The translations under genes were made by a program, and so were the position numbers. Of a DNA stretch of 64,000 bases, positions 48,338 to 60,834 are shown one piece after another. The DNA is from Heterobilharzia americana (Eukaryota; Platyhelminthes; Trematoda; Strigeidida; Schistosomatidae). The DNA lies in contig OX104132.1 of assembly GCA_944470555.2 (NCBI GenBank), positions 11,665,755 through 11,729,754 of the forward strand, given 5' to 3'. Under the pieces are notes generated by a model. That model was not told the DNA's origin, made no database searches, and was given only the letters and a program-made list of their open reading frames with translations. Numbering within the stretch: position 1 is the stretch's first letter; the number at the start of each line of letters is the position of its first letter.

Positions 48338-48655
48338 TACCGATACTGGATGATGATTGAAGGTGAAATGAAAATTTGGACTGCAGTGGGATCCGAACCA
48401 GTGACCATTGAATTACTGCCCAAGTACTCCACCAACTGAGCTACAATACCCGACTGCTGACCAGATTTTTATTTCACTTCAGTCACCTGAATTTTATCCT
48501 ACTACATGTGAATTCATGACGTGTTACTGCCTCTGGATCGTACTCACACTGGCTGCCTACTAAGATCAAATTTTCATTTCCATCTTCAGTCATCACCCAG
48601 TATCAATACAAGTCTAATAAACCACGGCTATCTTACTCAGATGGTCAAACTGTTA
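48338..48655 (-). mobile_element. Family C tRNA-like SINE, near-complete minus-strand copy
   Basis: Minus strand: the leader AGGCAGCCAGTGTGAG, then a tRNA-like head GTAGCTCAGTTGGTGGAG (A-box) and ACTGGTTCGGATCCC (B-box), then the tail CAAATTTTCATTTCACC ending near 48338. Parts of the leader and tail are alike in inverted orientation, so the two ends form a roughly 40-base terminal inverted repeat. Confidence 0.75.
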
Positions 48656-48699
48656 CATAATTACTAATGTAAACTATCGATGATGATTAATTTTTTACT

Positions 48700-48780
48700 G
48701 TGTCCGGGTAGGAGTAAAATCCAGTACATGTTTTCGTCCTATTTGACCCTTATCAGCTTTGTGCATTTGACTTTCCATGA
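48700..48780 (-). mobile_element. Sm-alpha-type hammerhead fragment, minus strand
   Basis: Minus strand: CTGATAA (48756-48750; G changed to A in CTGATGA), a stem II of GGTC...GGAC, GAAA (48735-48732), and GTA followed by CTGGATTTT. GTA is an allowed hammerhead triplet, but the 5' stem I strand is altered and the core G is lost. No clear Pol III head remains. Confidence 0.6.
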
Positions 48781-49319
48781 GCTACTGATCAGTTAGGTTT
48801 ATAGTTTTGAGTTCCAGTGAAGAAAAACTCTCATCACTATTAGACAGAAAAATCCAGTTGTTGCCAAGTCCTTAATAGGATGTAACAATTTTCGGTGTAG
48901 TCATTTCAAAGTGTCACAAGACGATATGGCAGTGACTATTAAAAAGTGAGCTCCAGTTGAAATTTGGAGCAGTTCAAAAATGTGATGAACATTGTGAAAA
49001 GTATTCACAAACCCTACTGTCCATATTGACCTTCGTTATGCTGCATTGAGTTTTCAGTCTATCAAGTTGATTATCAACAATGTAAAGGTGAAATCTGGGC
49101 ACTGTGGTAGATTAACGTAATAATGATAGTAATAAGTAATGATAATAAGATAACAATAATAATCATAATAAACAGTCTAGTATGGAGTGTCAACAATATT
49201 TTATGATGTTACTTGTATTATCCCGTCATCGATTTGACCTAATTGATCGGTCCATATTGGCATATAGGCAGCTGTGCAGATACCTCGATATTGCCTGACA
49301 TTTCAGTTTTTTATGATAA
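48781..49319. other. Non-coding with ATA/AATA-rich tail near 49125-49170
   Basis: An AATGATAGTAATAAG-type run resembles the tail of a non-LTR element, but no upstream coding block is recognised. Confidence 0.3.
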
Positions 49320-49490
49320 TGGTGAACAGTGGCTAGCAATGGGTCCAAGACGCACATTTCGTCCCATTTGTGACTCTCCAGACGGATGTATCCACTTCCT
49401 AGTGAGCGATATGGTTCCCACTAAGACTCGAATCCGGAACTGATTGCCTCAAACGTCAGAGTGTTATCCATTAACTCATTGAGTCACGAT
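49320..49490 (-). mobile_element. Sm-alpha-type SINE, minus arm of second inverted pair
   Basis: Minus strand: head with GGATTCGAGTCTTAG (B-box) near 49435, ACATCCGT, CTGGAGA in place of CTGANGA (49381-49375), stem II GTC...GAC, GAAA (49360-49357), GTC, then TTGGACC. One core base is lost. Head-to-head with the plus copy at 49535. Confidence 0.78.
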
Positions 49491-49534
49491 AGCCACTTCA
49501 TTGTACTATACCTGGTTCACAAGGGGAGGTTATA

Positions 49535-49695
49535 TCGATTCAGTGGTCTAGTGAATAACACTCTGGGATTTAAGGCAATCGGTCCCAGGTGTTAAGTCTT
49601 AGTCGGAACAATACCGCTCACTAGGAAGCAGGTATACCTAGCTGATGAATCACAAAAGGAACGAGACGCGGATCCTAAATTCCCCTGGAAGCCAC
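49535..49695 (+). mobile_element. Sm-alpha-type SINE, plus arm of second inverted pair
   Basis: Head GTGGTCTAGTGAATAACAC, CTGATGA intact (49642-49648), GAGA replacing GAAA, ATC, then CTAAATTCC. Inactive core. Its head faces that of the minus copy across about 45 bases. Confidence 0.76.
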
Positions 49696-49864
49696 TATTT
49701 TTTGATTTGTAAGAGCTGTACACACAGCTAGTTGTTGTGATTGGTTAGTTGCTGTTTACTATTACGATAATACTTCCTAAGAATCCTATACCGCAACCCG
49801 AAATATCGTCTAGAATTTGGCTATTATAGTTATTAGTAGTAATATAAGTAGTACACATTAATTA

Positions 49865-49945
49865 GGGGCTGAGAAGTAACCAGTGTCACATATGAGGTTG
49901 GTCTTGACTACTGACCGAATTCTTTGAATTACTTCCTACATAACC
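49865..49945 (-). mobile_element. Family A SINE tail fragment
   Basis: The reverse complement carries GAATTCGGTCAGTAGTC and GGTTACTTCTCAGCC-like bases, as in the tail of other family members. Confidence 0.45.
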
Positions 49946-50599
49946 TTTCATTGAGCGAGAGATCAATCTTCGTAAAGCATAGTTCTACCTCCGACAGCTG
50001 TCGAATCCTTTACATTTGTACTATTCATTGTTCAAACTTCTTTCAGTGCATCCACAGATATTGTTATTTTTACTCTACTAGTAACTTCATAAATGACCAC
50101 CATCTCATCCTTGGTATCTTTGGTTGCTTGTCTTCTTTACTACCTCAAATGAGTCAGCTTAAATTGATCACGAAGTGTATGTACTTGGTTTTATGATATT
50201 GGCTCGAAAACTTGAGAGATTATCGACTTTGGTGTGATGCTTAAGTCGATGGAAAGCTTTGCTGGATACCTTTTTCCATGTAATCTCAGAGTACCGTAAT
50301 TCTTAGGTAAGTTACGTATGCACAAATGGGTCACCACTAGGTAATCGATGCAGGAGTTTTCTACTTAGTACTCATCAGTGATTAAAGTTATCCGTGAAGT
50401 TTGAAGTGTGATCGTAATGTGAGTGAAGCAACACTGCGGTGTATCATATTCTGGAAACCTTTTCGATAAACTGACCGGTGTTAAGCACTTATGACAACAA
50501 GACAACTACACTGGCTATCCATTGGTGAGCCATGCGTGAACTTTATCCAGTCCTACAAGGCGGGGGAGGGTGGGAGTATTTATGGCCTAAATAGCATCA
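49946..50599. other. Non-coding, nothing recognised
   Basis: No supported feature; a 90-codon frame at 49924-50196 has no motif. Confidence 0.3.
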
Positions 50600-50715
50600 T
50601 AGTAACTCCACAGACTTTAGGAGTAAGTGATGTGGGTTTGATGACCATAGATTCGAATTCTGACTGCTGATGAGCGCCAGAAAGCACGAAATTCGGACTC
50701 GGAGTTTCTTACTGA
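50600..50715 (+). mobile_element. Family A SINE, near-intact core
   Basis: B-box-like GATTCGAATTC, then CTGATGA (50667-50673), stem II GCGC/GCAC with one mismatch, and GAAA (50688-50691). The triplet region reads GGAC where GGTC is expected, so cleavage is not predicted. The tail is lost shortly after. Confidence 0.68.
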
Positions 50716-51502
50716 CTAAATACGAACATTTAACATCAAAAGTGAATTTCTTCAGCTTAATTTCGATCCATTTATACTTAGTGATTTTCGGTTTAATTTA
50801 CCGCAGTTTCTTCGTTGTTTCTTTCATCCTTGTCTTGATGATAGTTTGGCATGCTTTGGTGTGTGAATAAAATTCCAACTATCTCTGTGGTCATAGGGTG
50901 TAATTTTGTTTCTAATACTGCCGAAACTAAAAAAAGTTTTACCTTAGTATGCAAGCACTCGTCTCAAAGTTTTTTAATCGAAAATCAATTCATTAGTGAT
51001 ACTCTAAAGAATGGTTTTGTTTTAGTAGTTTCAAACCCATACGACTGAGTAATGTGCGTCACAATACTGAATAAGTGCACTGCAAAACATCTATGTCACA
51101 ATGAAGGGAGGAAAGATGTTCAGGATTGATCAATAACCTGTCAGGGAATCGGCAAAGATGATGTGTAACTGATTAGTTGCTTTACTTAGGAGGTTCTTTT
51201 GAAAGATAACTTAAATCGCCACTGTAATATGCATGATATATCCAGGAATGCAGAGAATATCCAGATCGCCAGACGTAATCACAAACAAGTTTAAGATGAC
51301 TTAAACATGTACCCTTCATAACACTATCAGTAATCGGTGAGTACTAAGTGTGCATTGAAAATAACTCAGTCAGCCCATTCCAGGCAGCTCAGTTAACTTC
51401 GCTATTGACTTCCACATTAGTTTAACATGGGATACTCGTCTCACAAGCATTTGAATGCGTATGCTGTGCTGCATAGTCAAGAGGCATTAACGAAACATAG
51501 AA
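50716..51502. other. Non-coding, nothing recognised
   Basis: No supported feature. Confidence 0.3.
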
Positions 51503-51984
51503 TTGATTTTAGGTTGGAATTCATCATGGACTGACATCAGTTGGGAAACATTGAAAACGTAGGAGCACTGGACGGCAGTTTCGTTTTAGTATAGGACTCC
51601 TCAGTAATGCACATCCACCACCCAGAACCTTCAGGTTCCGTTGCCAGCACATTACCATCGAGTCACTAGGTTGGAACCCAATGGTCCATATTTCCCATTT
51701 CTGTCACTTCACAAGATAGCGCAACCTATATCCAATCCCGTTGTTGAGTAACTTTCCTCATATTCGACTTGGTTGATTCGCTGGTCACGACTTCTCATTG
51801 GAACTTCGGGAATCACCTCTTGAAACTAGTCACCAATGAGAGACAAATTAATTCTATCTGGAGGTTTGGGAGACCCTGCTGAGGAGTCCCGTACTAAGAC
51901 CAAACAGTTGTCCAGTGCTCTCAGGTTTTCAGTGTTCCTCCTGATGATGTCAATCCATGATGAATTCCAACCTTAAATCAACTA
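51503..51984. repeat. Family B TIR element, complete copy (about 482 bases, ~100-base TIRs)
   Basis: Left arm 51503-51604 and right arm 51879-51984 are imperfect inverted copies over about 100 bases, beginning TTGATTT[T/A]AGGTTGGAATT and ending at GGACTCCTCAG. The interior holds a tRNA-like head on the minus strand and a CCTCATATTCGACTTGG block shared with 26680-27069. No open frame, so it is non-autonomous. It may be a hairpin dimer of a tRNA-derived SINE rather than a DNA transposon. Confidence 0.82.
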
Positions 51985-53224
51985 ATAAGTGTCTACAAAC
52001 CTCCAGACAGAATTGTTCAACGGTTGTTGGTGCCTTTTCATTTTTCGTTTGACAGTCTTACTTCCAGATAAATAAGTAAATAATTTTAGAAAGGTGACGT
52101 AACTCTTCCAATAAGTGAATATTTCAGGTTGGATACCAGTTAATTTCTATTGTCACTTAAAATCGATACGACATTAACATAGTTGTAGGCAATATTAAAT
52201 AATGATTATTTTTATCGATCCAATTCATGTGGTATTTTTAAAACTGATACATGATAATATTATTATTATTATTATTCAAATTATCAACCAAAATTAGGCT
52301 GTATGATTCCGTGATCTCCTAATGAATTGCAGTAGAATTCAAATGTCAGTGTTTGGATCCTTTCTTCATATTGAATACGGAAGAAAGTCTTATTTGGTGC
52401 TTGTGGTGCGGATGGTCATATTTTATGTTTTATGGAGCCAAACTTAATGTTAATGAATGATTATTCAGTTCAATGGTTCATGGGGTACTCACATTTCTTC
52501 ACTTGGAGACTTTCATAACCTAGAGAAGCACCGTAAACTAGGAGTGGTACGATAGATAGCTTGTTCGTTTTGATTCATGACCCTCCAGTTTTGCGTATTC
52601 AACTTTTTTATTAAAGCTATGCAGTGTTAAAAAAAGGTACTGGTGAGACAAAAATTTGTTAAAAGCTGAAGTAAGATGAAGTAACGGTGTTAAACGATGT
52701 AGTTAGTATGGAAGCAAAAATTGACTACTGTCCAACATTTGAAAATAAGCCTGGTAAGGTCAAGGGATAGATTATGAAGACAGAGGATGTGATAGGGTTG
52801 TAACTGTTTACACAGGTTAAGTACATTGTGAGTCTAACAGCTGCCTATGGTTTTCTCAGTTTGAAGAGGTTTCATTCGTACGGCTTTCATCAGACGATCA
52901 CTTACTCTATACATGACGAAGAAGCTTTATATTTTCATCAACTAACTGTTCTGTTTATTGATGAGGATAGAGCGAAATTGAATCCCATTAAAAAAATCAA
53001 ATTTTAACTAAGGGAAAATTCTCATATTAAGTATTTAAAAAAAAAAAGTAACAGTAAACAAAATTCTCTTTCCCATGGTTTCCTTTACAAAGCTGTCAAA
53101 TCGTATTTAAAATCTCCACTTACTGATACCTGTTATAGTAGACCGAAATGATCAACCTTTGCTGACGATGGGCTTTTATGTAGCTGACTAAGGATTGCCT
53201 GATTATTGATTATATTACTGACGG
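51985..53224. other. Non-coding with an (ATT)n run near 52256-52276
   Basis: No supported gene. Confidence 0.3.
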
Positions 53225-53400
53225 CTTTCATGCCCCAGAGGCCGACTGGATGGTACTTTGAAGTTGAAGCTATCGTTACCCGGCTCGGTCTTAGTGAGAA
53301 CAGCATTACCCAAGTGCATCCAACTGACGAGTCCCAAACAGGACGAAACGTGCATCTTGGATTCCACTGCTGGCCACCACAATCAGATTACTGATTTAAA
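53225..53400 (+). mobile_element. Sm-alpha-type SINE with the best-preserved hammerhead
   Basis: The head is worn, but the ribozyme module at 53314-53370 is complete, followed by the family tail GCTGGCCACCACAATCAG. It lies on the same strand as the Iroquois-class gene, about 52 kb downstream. Confidence 0.85.
53314..53370 (+). ncRNA. Type I hammerhead ribozyme (Sm-alpha family), intact core
   Basis: Stem I 5' strand ATCCAA (53318-53323); CTGACGA (53324-53330); stem II GTCC/GGAC (53331-53334 with 53341-53344) with a CAAACA loop; GAAA (53345-53348); a short stem III within CGTGCA (53349-53354); triplet ATC (53354-53356); stem I 3' strand TTGGAT (53357-53362). Stem I pairs at all six positions. 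The family form is CCAG/CTGG; here both sides have changed to CCAA/TTGG, a compensatory change. Schistosome Sm-alpha hammerheads are known to be active. The predicted cleavage is between 53356 and 53357. Confidence 0.88.
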
Positions 53401-54534
53401 GTCATTTGAAATAATTAACAGTCTTCTGTCAGTCAGCAAGGAAATCGACTGCTGTAACGTTCAAGAGTAGAATATGCATTTTCCAAAGGTAGAAGAAAAT
53501 TACTACCTTGGCCATTGTAAGGATTACAAATCCACTTAGTATTTTTTAACGTAAAGGTCAGGTTTAACATGGTGAATTGTCAGTGATTCTGTCATATGTA
53601 GATGATATAGTCGAAGGCCTTTTGAATTGTGGGAAATAGTTTGTGAATTACTTTAAAGGAACTACTTGGAGGAACCAGACGCTTGGAGATGAAAAGATGT
53701 TCAGAAATAGAACTGCATTTTATGTTTATCTCCTCTGGATGCCTTAACTGAAAAATTTTCTAAAATATGGTTACAAACTTGATATTGCGTATAGCAAATA
53801 TACGTTGCTCCAAAGTAGTCATTTCCTGCTATCTTCGGAAACTTTACATTCTACTCTCGAAAATCCTGGCAACCGCATGTCCTTACTGATCGATAACAGA
53901 CTGGTAAATATTTCCAGTGATTTTAGATATGATTATACATCCTTAATAATAAAATCGGCGAAAGATAAGTTTCCGATTATAATCTTAGCATATTTAGAAA
54001 ATTAAAACAACACTTATCTATTTGTATCGCAGTGCATACCACAGCTTCTTCAGTAGAATACTCAACTTCATTCTCCTTACCAATATTGATATCAATGTTC
54101 TGGTAACTATCTAGACCACCACTTTGTCAATAATCGATTGAGTTATAGTAAACTAAGTTACTGGTCGTGTTGATTTGAAATTATCATTGAATTATCTTGT
54201 CTCCTTTGATATTCATACCTGAAAGTTAGACAGAACATTTTTACAATTAAGTTTATTCAAAGTAGGTAAATAACTGAAGGGTGAGAGACTTTAGAGAAGG
54301 AAAAAAAGGATACCATGGTTAAGCTTGAGGTGATTTGTTTTGATAAATTCTGGCACTAACTTATCCAAAATGTACAACCATTAGTTGTTGCATTCAGGTT
54401 ATACGTGTTCAGTCTTGCTTGAGAACTCCAGCTGAGATTCTCGACTTGATAAATCGATTAGGAAATCGGAAATCAATGAAATCTACATTTTATAGTGAGA
54501 TACTAGATTTTTATTAGGCAAAATACATTTCAGG
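53401..54534. other. Non-coding, nothing recognised
   Basis: No supported feature. Confidence 0.3.
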
Positions 54535-54710
54535 ATATTTTCCATCATCAGCTGACGTCGGTCTAAAAACCAGAAGGTGATGGATAGTTGTATTATCCTA
54601 TTTCTAGACTTCTCAACAGTTCAGACCTGCAAACCCAGATGGAATCAGTCATACGGAATTTTAGCACTCATGGCCAGCATATTACTGAGATTCAGTGGCG
54701 TGGAGTTATG
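54535..54710 (+). repeat. Family B-like arm, degenerate
   Basis: CATCATCAGCTGACGTCGG and later CATGGCCAGCATATTACTGAG resemble the left arm and interior of family B, with poor conservation. Confidence 0.35.
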
Positions 54711-57689
54711 AATTTCCAGCCTGTCACATACCACTGTAGGTAAATATATGCAAAACGTTTGAAGGAGATATGGCGTAGCTGTCTTTTTATACTTAGTTTC
54801 TACTGGTTCTCCAGTTTGGGTTCCGATCTCTGACATGGATTGCTTGTAGAATAGTCAATTCGGAGCAAAACATTCAACTTACCAGTGGACAAGTGATTCA
54901 GTAAGCATCTTAGCTTTTGTAACAGCCTTGTAAGACAATAGGTAATCCTGTAGCTTCTTCACATTTAGTTGTACTATTAATTTGAGAATGCTGTTCAAGC
55001 TCATAATTTCAGGCAGTTTGTCATTATACAATTATTTTGCGTCGTCGGTTGAACATTTTGTTAAATAGGACTACCGATTGACTGACTCCAGCCACAAAGG
55101 TGACAATAAATTAAGTTCATTACAATATTGTATCAGTCAGTTCACTGTTTATATTTCCCTTCAATGGATAAACTTCGTTTGTCACTTAGAACCTAACAGT
55201 CACAATGACTATCATTTTGTGACGAATTCGTGAAGGAGTTGAAAATTCTAGGTAATTTGAATGATCAGAGATTCCCAGTGAATATGTTTGCAATCGACTG
55301 GGGTAAAAAATCACAGGATCTTGGGTACTTCTGTCTCTCCTCAGTAAGTTTCACTACATCATGCTATTTCAGTAAACGTTTTCATTAGTATTTCTAGTCC
55401 GGAAATCGATCTCTCTTCCTTGACTGATATAAGTGAACAGATAATCTGCCCTGTCGGAAGAATCCATACTTTATATGTAGTGTGTACCCGAGAACGAGAA
55501 TCCTGGATGATGGTTGAGTGCAAACCGATAGTTTAGATAACCATTACACAAACAGACCTACGAAGTAGAATTTCGTTTGCCTTAGGTGACTTCAAGAACG
55601 ATCGTACGTAGTTGAGATTACAGTGGAGACTTACTTCAGTTGCTGGTACTTAAATTCCTTAACAAATCACAAAGTTCTTATTGGACGATACTTCAATGAA
55701 ACTTTTTTTTGGTATGAAACAGATGGTCATTTTGATCGAAAAATATTCTGAAAACAACCCAAACACTAGAATAAGACTTCTCGCTTGTGATTGGTTGGCT
55801 TCCAGCCAATCATATCGTAGTATCTGATAGTTTGTCGTTAGCTCCATTGGATTCTGTAGCAAATATCAGTCATAAGTGATTTTCGGAAGTATTGCAAGTT
55901 TGTTTGTATTAGCGGAGAATTTACCTCAAGTATTCACTTATAATTTTGGAGCAAATTAAAAGTATTATGCTACTTTGCAGTCTTGAGGTATGATTTGGAA
56001 TTGTTCAAGTTCTGTAACATTACTGAATACAAAAGAGACACTTCCTTCTGAAAAACACTACATGAATTGTTGTGTCTAAAGAATACATACAAGTTCCACT
56101 GACCATTCTATTTTCTAATCTTTCCAAGAACTCCCTATAGCCATCTAGATCAAAATGAGCGCAATTGAATGGTATATCACAAAATCGTATATTCCAATGA
56201 GTACAGCTATGTGATTTTTGACCTTGACGCACACTTGACAAGATGAGGAATAGATTTTTGAATTAGTTTCACTTTGAATCAGTATTCGATAAACCTTTGG
56301 GGTTGTCTTAACCAGTGCAGTGTTAAAACTATGCGTTGCCAAAATTACTTTTCATTCCGTGAAATAATATTTATTGAAATCATTTGAGTACTCAATGGTT
56401 TTCGAAAGCACTATCGTGTCTCTTCATGACATAATTTACCTATGTGGATGAAAACTGTGAGAACAATTTCAGTCTTCTCAAGTGGTGACAGATCTAAAAC
56501 TAACTAGATTGCGCTTACTACTTACTAATATAAAGTAGTATGATAAGGTGTATAAAAGTTGGCGGAATGATTTATGTTTTCTATTTCCTGGATGTATTAT
56601 AAAAGAAAACTAGGAGATCAAGCCTTATCATAGATAGTTATGACTAGGAGCAATTGAAGTAACTTCTGACCGCTGTGTCAGAGACTAGGATTCCTCTCTG
56701 TACTAACTGTTGAACCGGTTCAACCCATAACTTCACAGCTTAACATGCACCAAAATTTTGGATTTCACTTCTTTTTCTTCCACTTAATAGTATTTGCCAA
56801 ATTCTTCATGTCCTCTTTTGACTTTTTCATGAATTTGGACTCTCAGAAATCTTGTTTCACATCGAGATCAGGAATTTGCTAGGGTTGCTGCCAGTCATTT
56901 ATTCTCAGTCATGAGCTATGGCTTTTATCATTTCCACTAATTTTTGTGCAGCTTTTCGGTTAATTTGTAAACTCAGTCTAGTTTCACTCTTCAGTGCTCT
57001 GTTCATTTAAGGATACTGTTCGTGTTATCTGGTAAAATATTTTTAAATGGTGCGAATACCTTCCTGCATAATCAAGGGGAAGTGAAGTTGTCGGATCAAC
57101 GGGTCAAAATTTATCAGTCTCCAGTTGTCCTGCACATTTTGTGAATAGAAATCCTGATGTGCATATGGCCTTCATAACGTTTTACACACGTTTAGGTTTA
57201 AAAGTATTTTCGGGAAATAAGCATTGAAATGATCTACAAGAAAACAAAATAATGAAATAATCTCACCTTAGATGTTCTGCTAGGTCGGGTTCCCTTGACC
57301 TGAGTTGTTCTGGTATATTATCTATGTGTAATTCCGATGAATCTACAAGACAGACTGGTCATCCACAGACGTTCCTCATGTAAATCGATGGTTCTTGCTT
57401 TCGTTTCGCAATTTGTGCAGTGGTCATGCCAAGTATATTGGTTGACTGGGTTCACTTGATTGCCTATCTACAATGCCTTCAAGCTTCCAGTTTTTATTCA
57501 TATTGTTCTGTTCCCTAAATCCTTTAACCGCAAAAATGTATATAAATTTTGGTGAACAGTACCGTAATGGTTAATAAACTAAGATCAGTATATAGGACTT
57601 GGTAGCTGAGTCAGCTACCTTCTAGTTTCCAGGTTGTGTACGCTATTCACTTCCATAGAGGTCAGTATTCACCCAACTGACCCCCTAGT
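54711..57689. other. Long unassigned non-coding stretch
   Basis: About 3 kb without a recognised repeat or gene. Open frames stay below 75 codons. Confidence 0.3.
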
Positions 57690-57850
57690 ACCGTCTATAA
57701 TTTAACGGTGACAGATTCAGTTTTCGACTATAGGGGAGCATGTGGTTTCCTCAACAATTGCATATAGGCTTCGCTGACGAGCCGAAAGGGTTCGTCCTCA
57801 ACGTCTTGAAATATTTCAGCACGTTTCAACCACGATAATGGCATATACAA
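57690..57850 (+). mobile_element. Family A SINE, doubtful decayed copy
   Basis: The centre reads GCTTCGCTGACGAGCCGAAA (CTGACGA at 57774-57780). The bases after it no longer form stem II with a following GAAA. The tail is not convincing. Confidence 0.4.
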
Positions 57851-58602
57851 CGCATTTTTCATTAGAGGGATTACCTAAAATCTGTTTTTTAAGGACAAGC
57901 TGGGTCATTCATCTGTTTCAGGACGTGAAATAGGATTTCCTCTAGGTCACTACTCGTAACTTAAAATTAATGAGAAATATTAATTCTTTCAATTAAAAAG
58001 AAATTCAGAACTTCCAATCAAATAATACTGGCAATTTTATTGCTGGTGATAATAAATTCAGTGAAACAGACAAAAAGTATTCACACACCTTCAAGCATGA
58101 AACTGGTTTTGGATTGCAGTGATTAAAATGACGAAAAGTGATCTGATTGGTTCATGCATTGACCTTGAGGCCATAACCATTTATTCACGTACTAACCAAT
58201 GAATTCACAAGCATTACTGATACATAGCTGACTAACAGCTTTTTTATAATTCAACTTTATGGCCGTAATCAGGCTGTTTAGATTAAGAGGAAATACTGTT
58301 GTTTAATTGGTTTGGGTAAGTTGAACAGAGTCAAGCTGACTTATTTGAATTTATTACCACAGTGACATTTGTTGTTGGTGTTGTTGCCATAAAATGAGTT
58401 TTGCTATCTGAGATTCGGAATCTCAGATATATGGTGTTTAAACAAGTGATTTTCTTTCTGTATGAATAGCACATCGTTTTTTCCGCACTCTACTGTGACT
58501 GACTCTATGAGGCTTTATTATGTACGTCTTTCGGTCGTTTGCCGTCACCTTACAACCACTTTCTCGAGATTATTTCACTGTGCCTGTGTGAATTAATACC
58601 TG
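57851..58602. other. Non-coding, nothing recognised
   Basis: AT-rich sequence without an assignable gene or repeat. Confidence 0.3.
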
Positions 58603-59004
58603 TTGGATATACGTGAGCTTTTTATGTTTTTCACCATACTGCCAATTTACATCCCTGTTCAAACTGGAATCGCTGTCGGTTATGTCAACAATGTGAAGGA
58701 ACGATTTCGGAGGATTCGCAGGCCTAAAATTTTATACGTGATCAGGAACACCATTCAGTTTTGGAGTTCCTGTTCACAAGGAGATTGTTTTTGTGTAGTC
58801 GAGTTGTCTACATACAGGCATATCAAAATAGCTTATCTATCCTGTAGGCTCATTGAAGAGCATACACTTGTAGAGTTTAAGTTACTGAGCTCTGATACAA
58901 CAACGTACCCACTTTTACAAGCAATTCTTTGTAGTACTGTTCTAGCCACATCATGTAGGTACTATGAAGGTTCATTCATTCAGTCTATGTCTAGTAAGGA
59001 GTGA
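58603..59004 (+). other. Unrecognised 133-codon open frame
   Basis: It is open from ATG at 58603 to a stop at 59002-59004. The first 25 residues are hydrophobic, followed by a basic RFRRIRRPK stretch and several Cys. No family match is recognised and no splice sites are obvious. It could be a chance frame, an exon or retroelement debris. Confidence 0.25.
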
Positions 59005-59805
59005 TTTGCTAATGATACTGTAACAACCAACTTATCAGTCATTTTAAACATTCTTCAAGAACCCTGAAAAGTATTTTGACTTCTGTTTAGTTAAAGTAGT
59101 TTGGAGTAGGTTTGAAATAAACCCACTCAACTTTGTAAAAAGCTTACACATCCTATCACATTCATGAAGCACTTAGTAGGGGAGTATACATTCATTTGAC
59201 AGGTATGCCTGAAACCCTAAGGCAATTCATTATCCTTCAGAGGCTTCATTCTCTCAGTCGATATTATTTGTGCCATTACGGGGTGGTATGTGAGCCATAA
59301 TAAACTCCTACAAAGTTGGATCCATGAAACTAGTTGGATAAAGTAAGCTATAAAAATATTGAAGGGAAAGTTATTTTGTATTTCCAATCCTTTTTTCCCT
59401 GTTTACCTTAACAGTGGTAATTCCTTATCACTGCTGGATCGCCGAAGAATGCGACTTATAAAATATAGAGTCCAAGGATGACAGAATTGACTAAAAAAAA
59501 TGACAGAAAAGACTCCCTGCTCAGTATAAAAATGACACTTGCTTGTTGTTCTCTAAGATATAATATTGTATTATACGCTTTCCACTTAGAGCTTGGTGAT
59601 ATCATCGATACAGTCTTATCAAGCTAACACCGCCAAGCATTATGACGAAACATTTTTGAGGAATTATCATATGCGAAAGAACACCTAATCATTCTGTTTA
59701 TGTCTCACTGTTCTGGTAAGATGTTCAATAAGCCAGTTAGTTGTACGGTGACAGATAAGTATGTGAATACTACTGATTTATCATATTGACCGATTAAACT
59801 GAAAC

Positions 59806-59810
<5 letters not shown>
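59005..59810. other. Non-coding, nothing recognised
   Basis: No supported feature. Confidence 0.3.

Positions 59811-59886
<76 letters not shown>
59811..59886. repeat. (TA)38 microsatellite
   Basis: Seventy-six bases of pure TA. Confidence 0.97.

Positions 59887-60834
<948 letters not shown>

Noticed and set aside
48395..48455. Possible minus-strand tRNA gene
   Set aside because: Same SINE family as at 4.3 kb; it is embedded in a repeated leader and tail.
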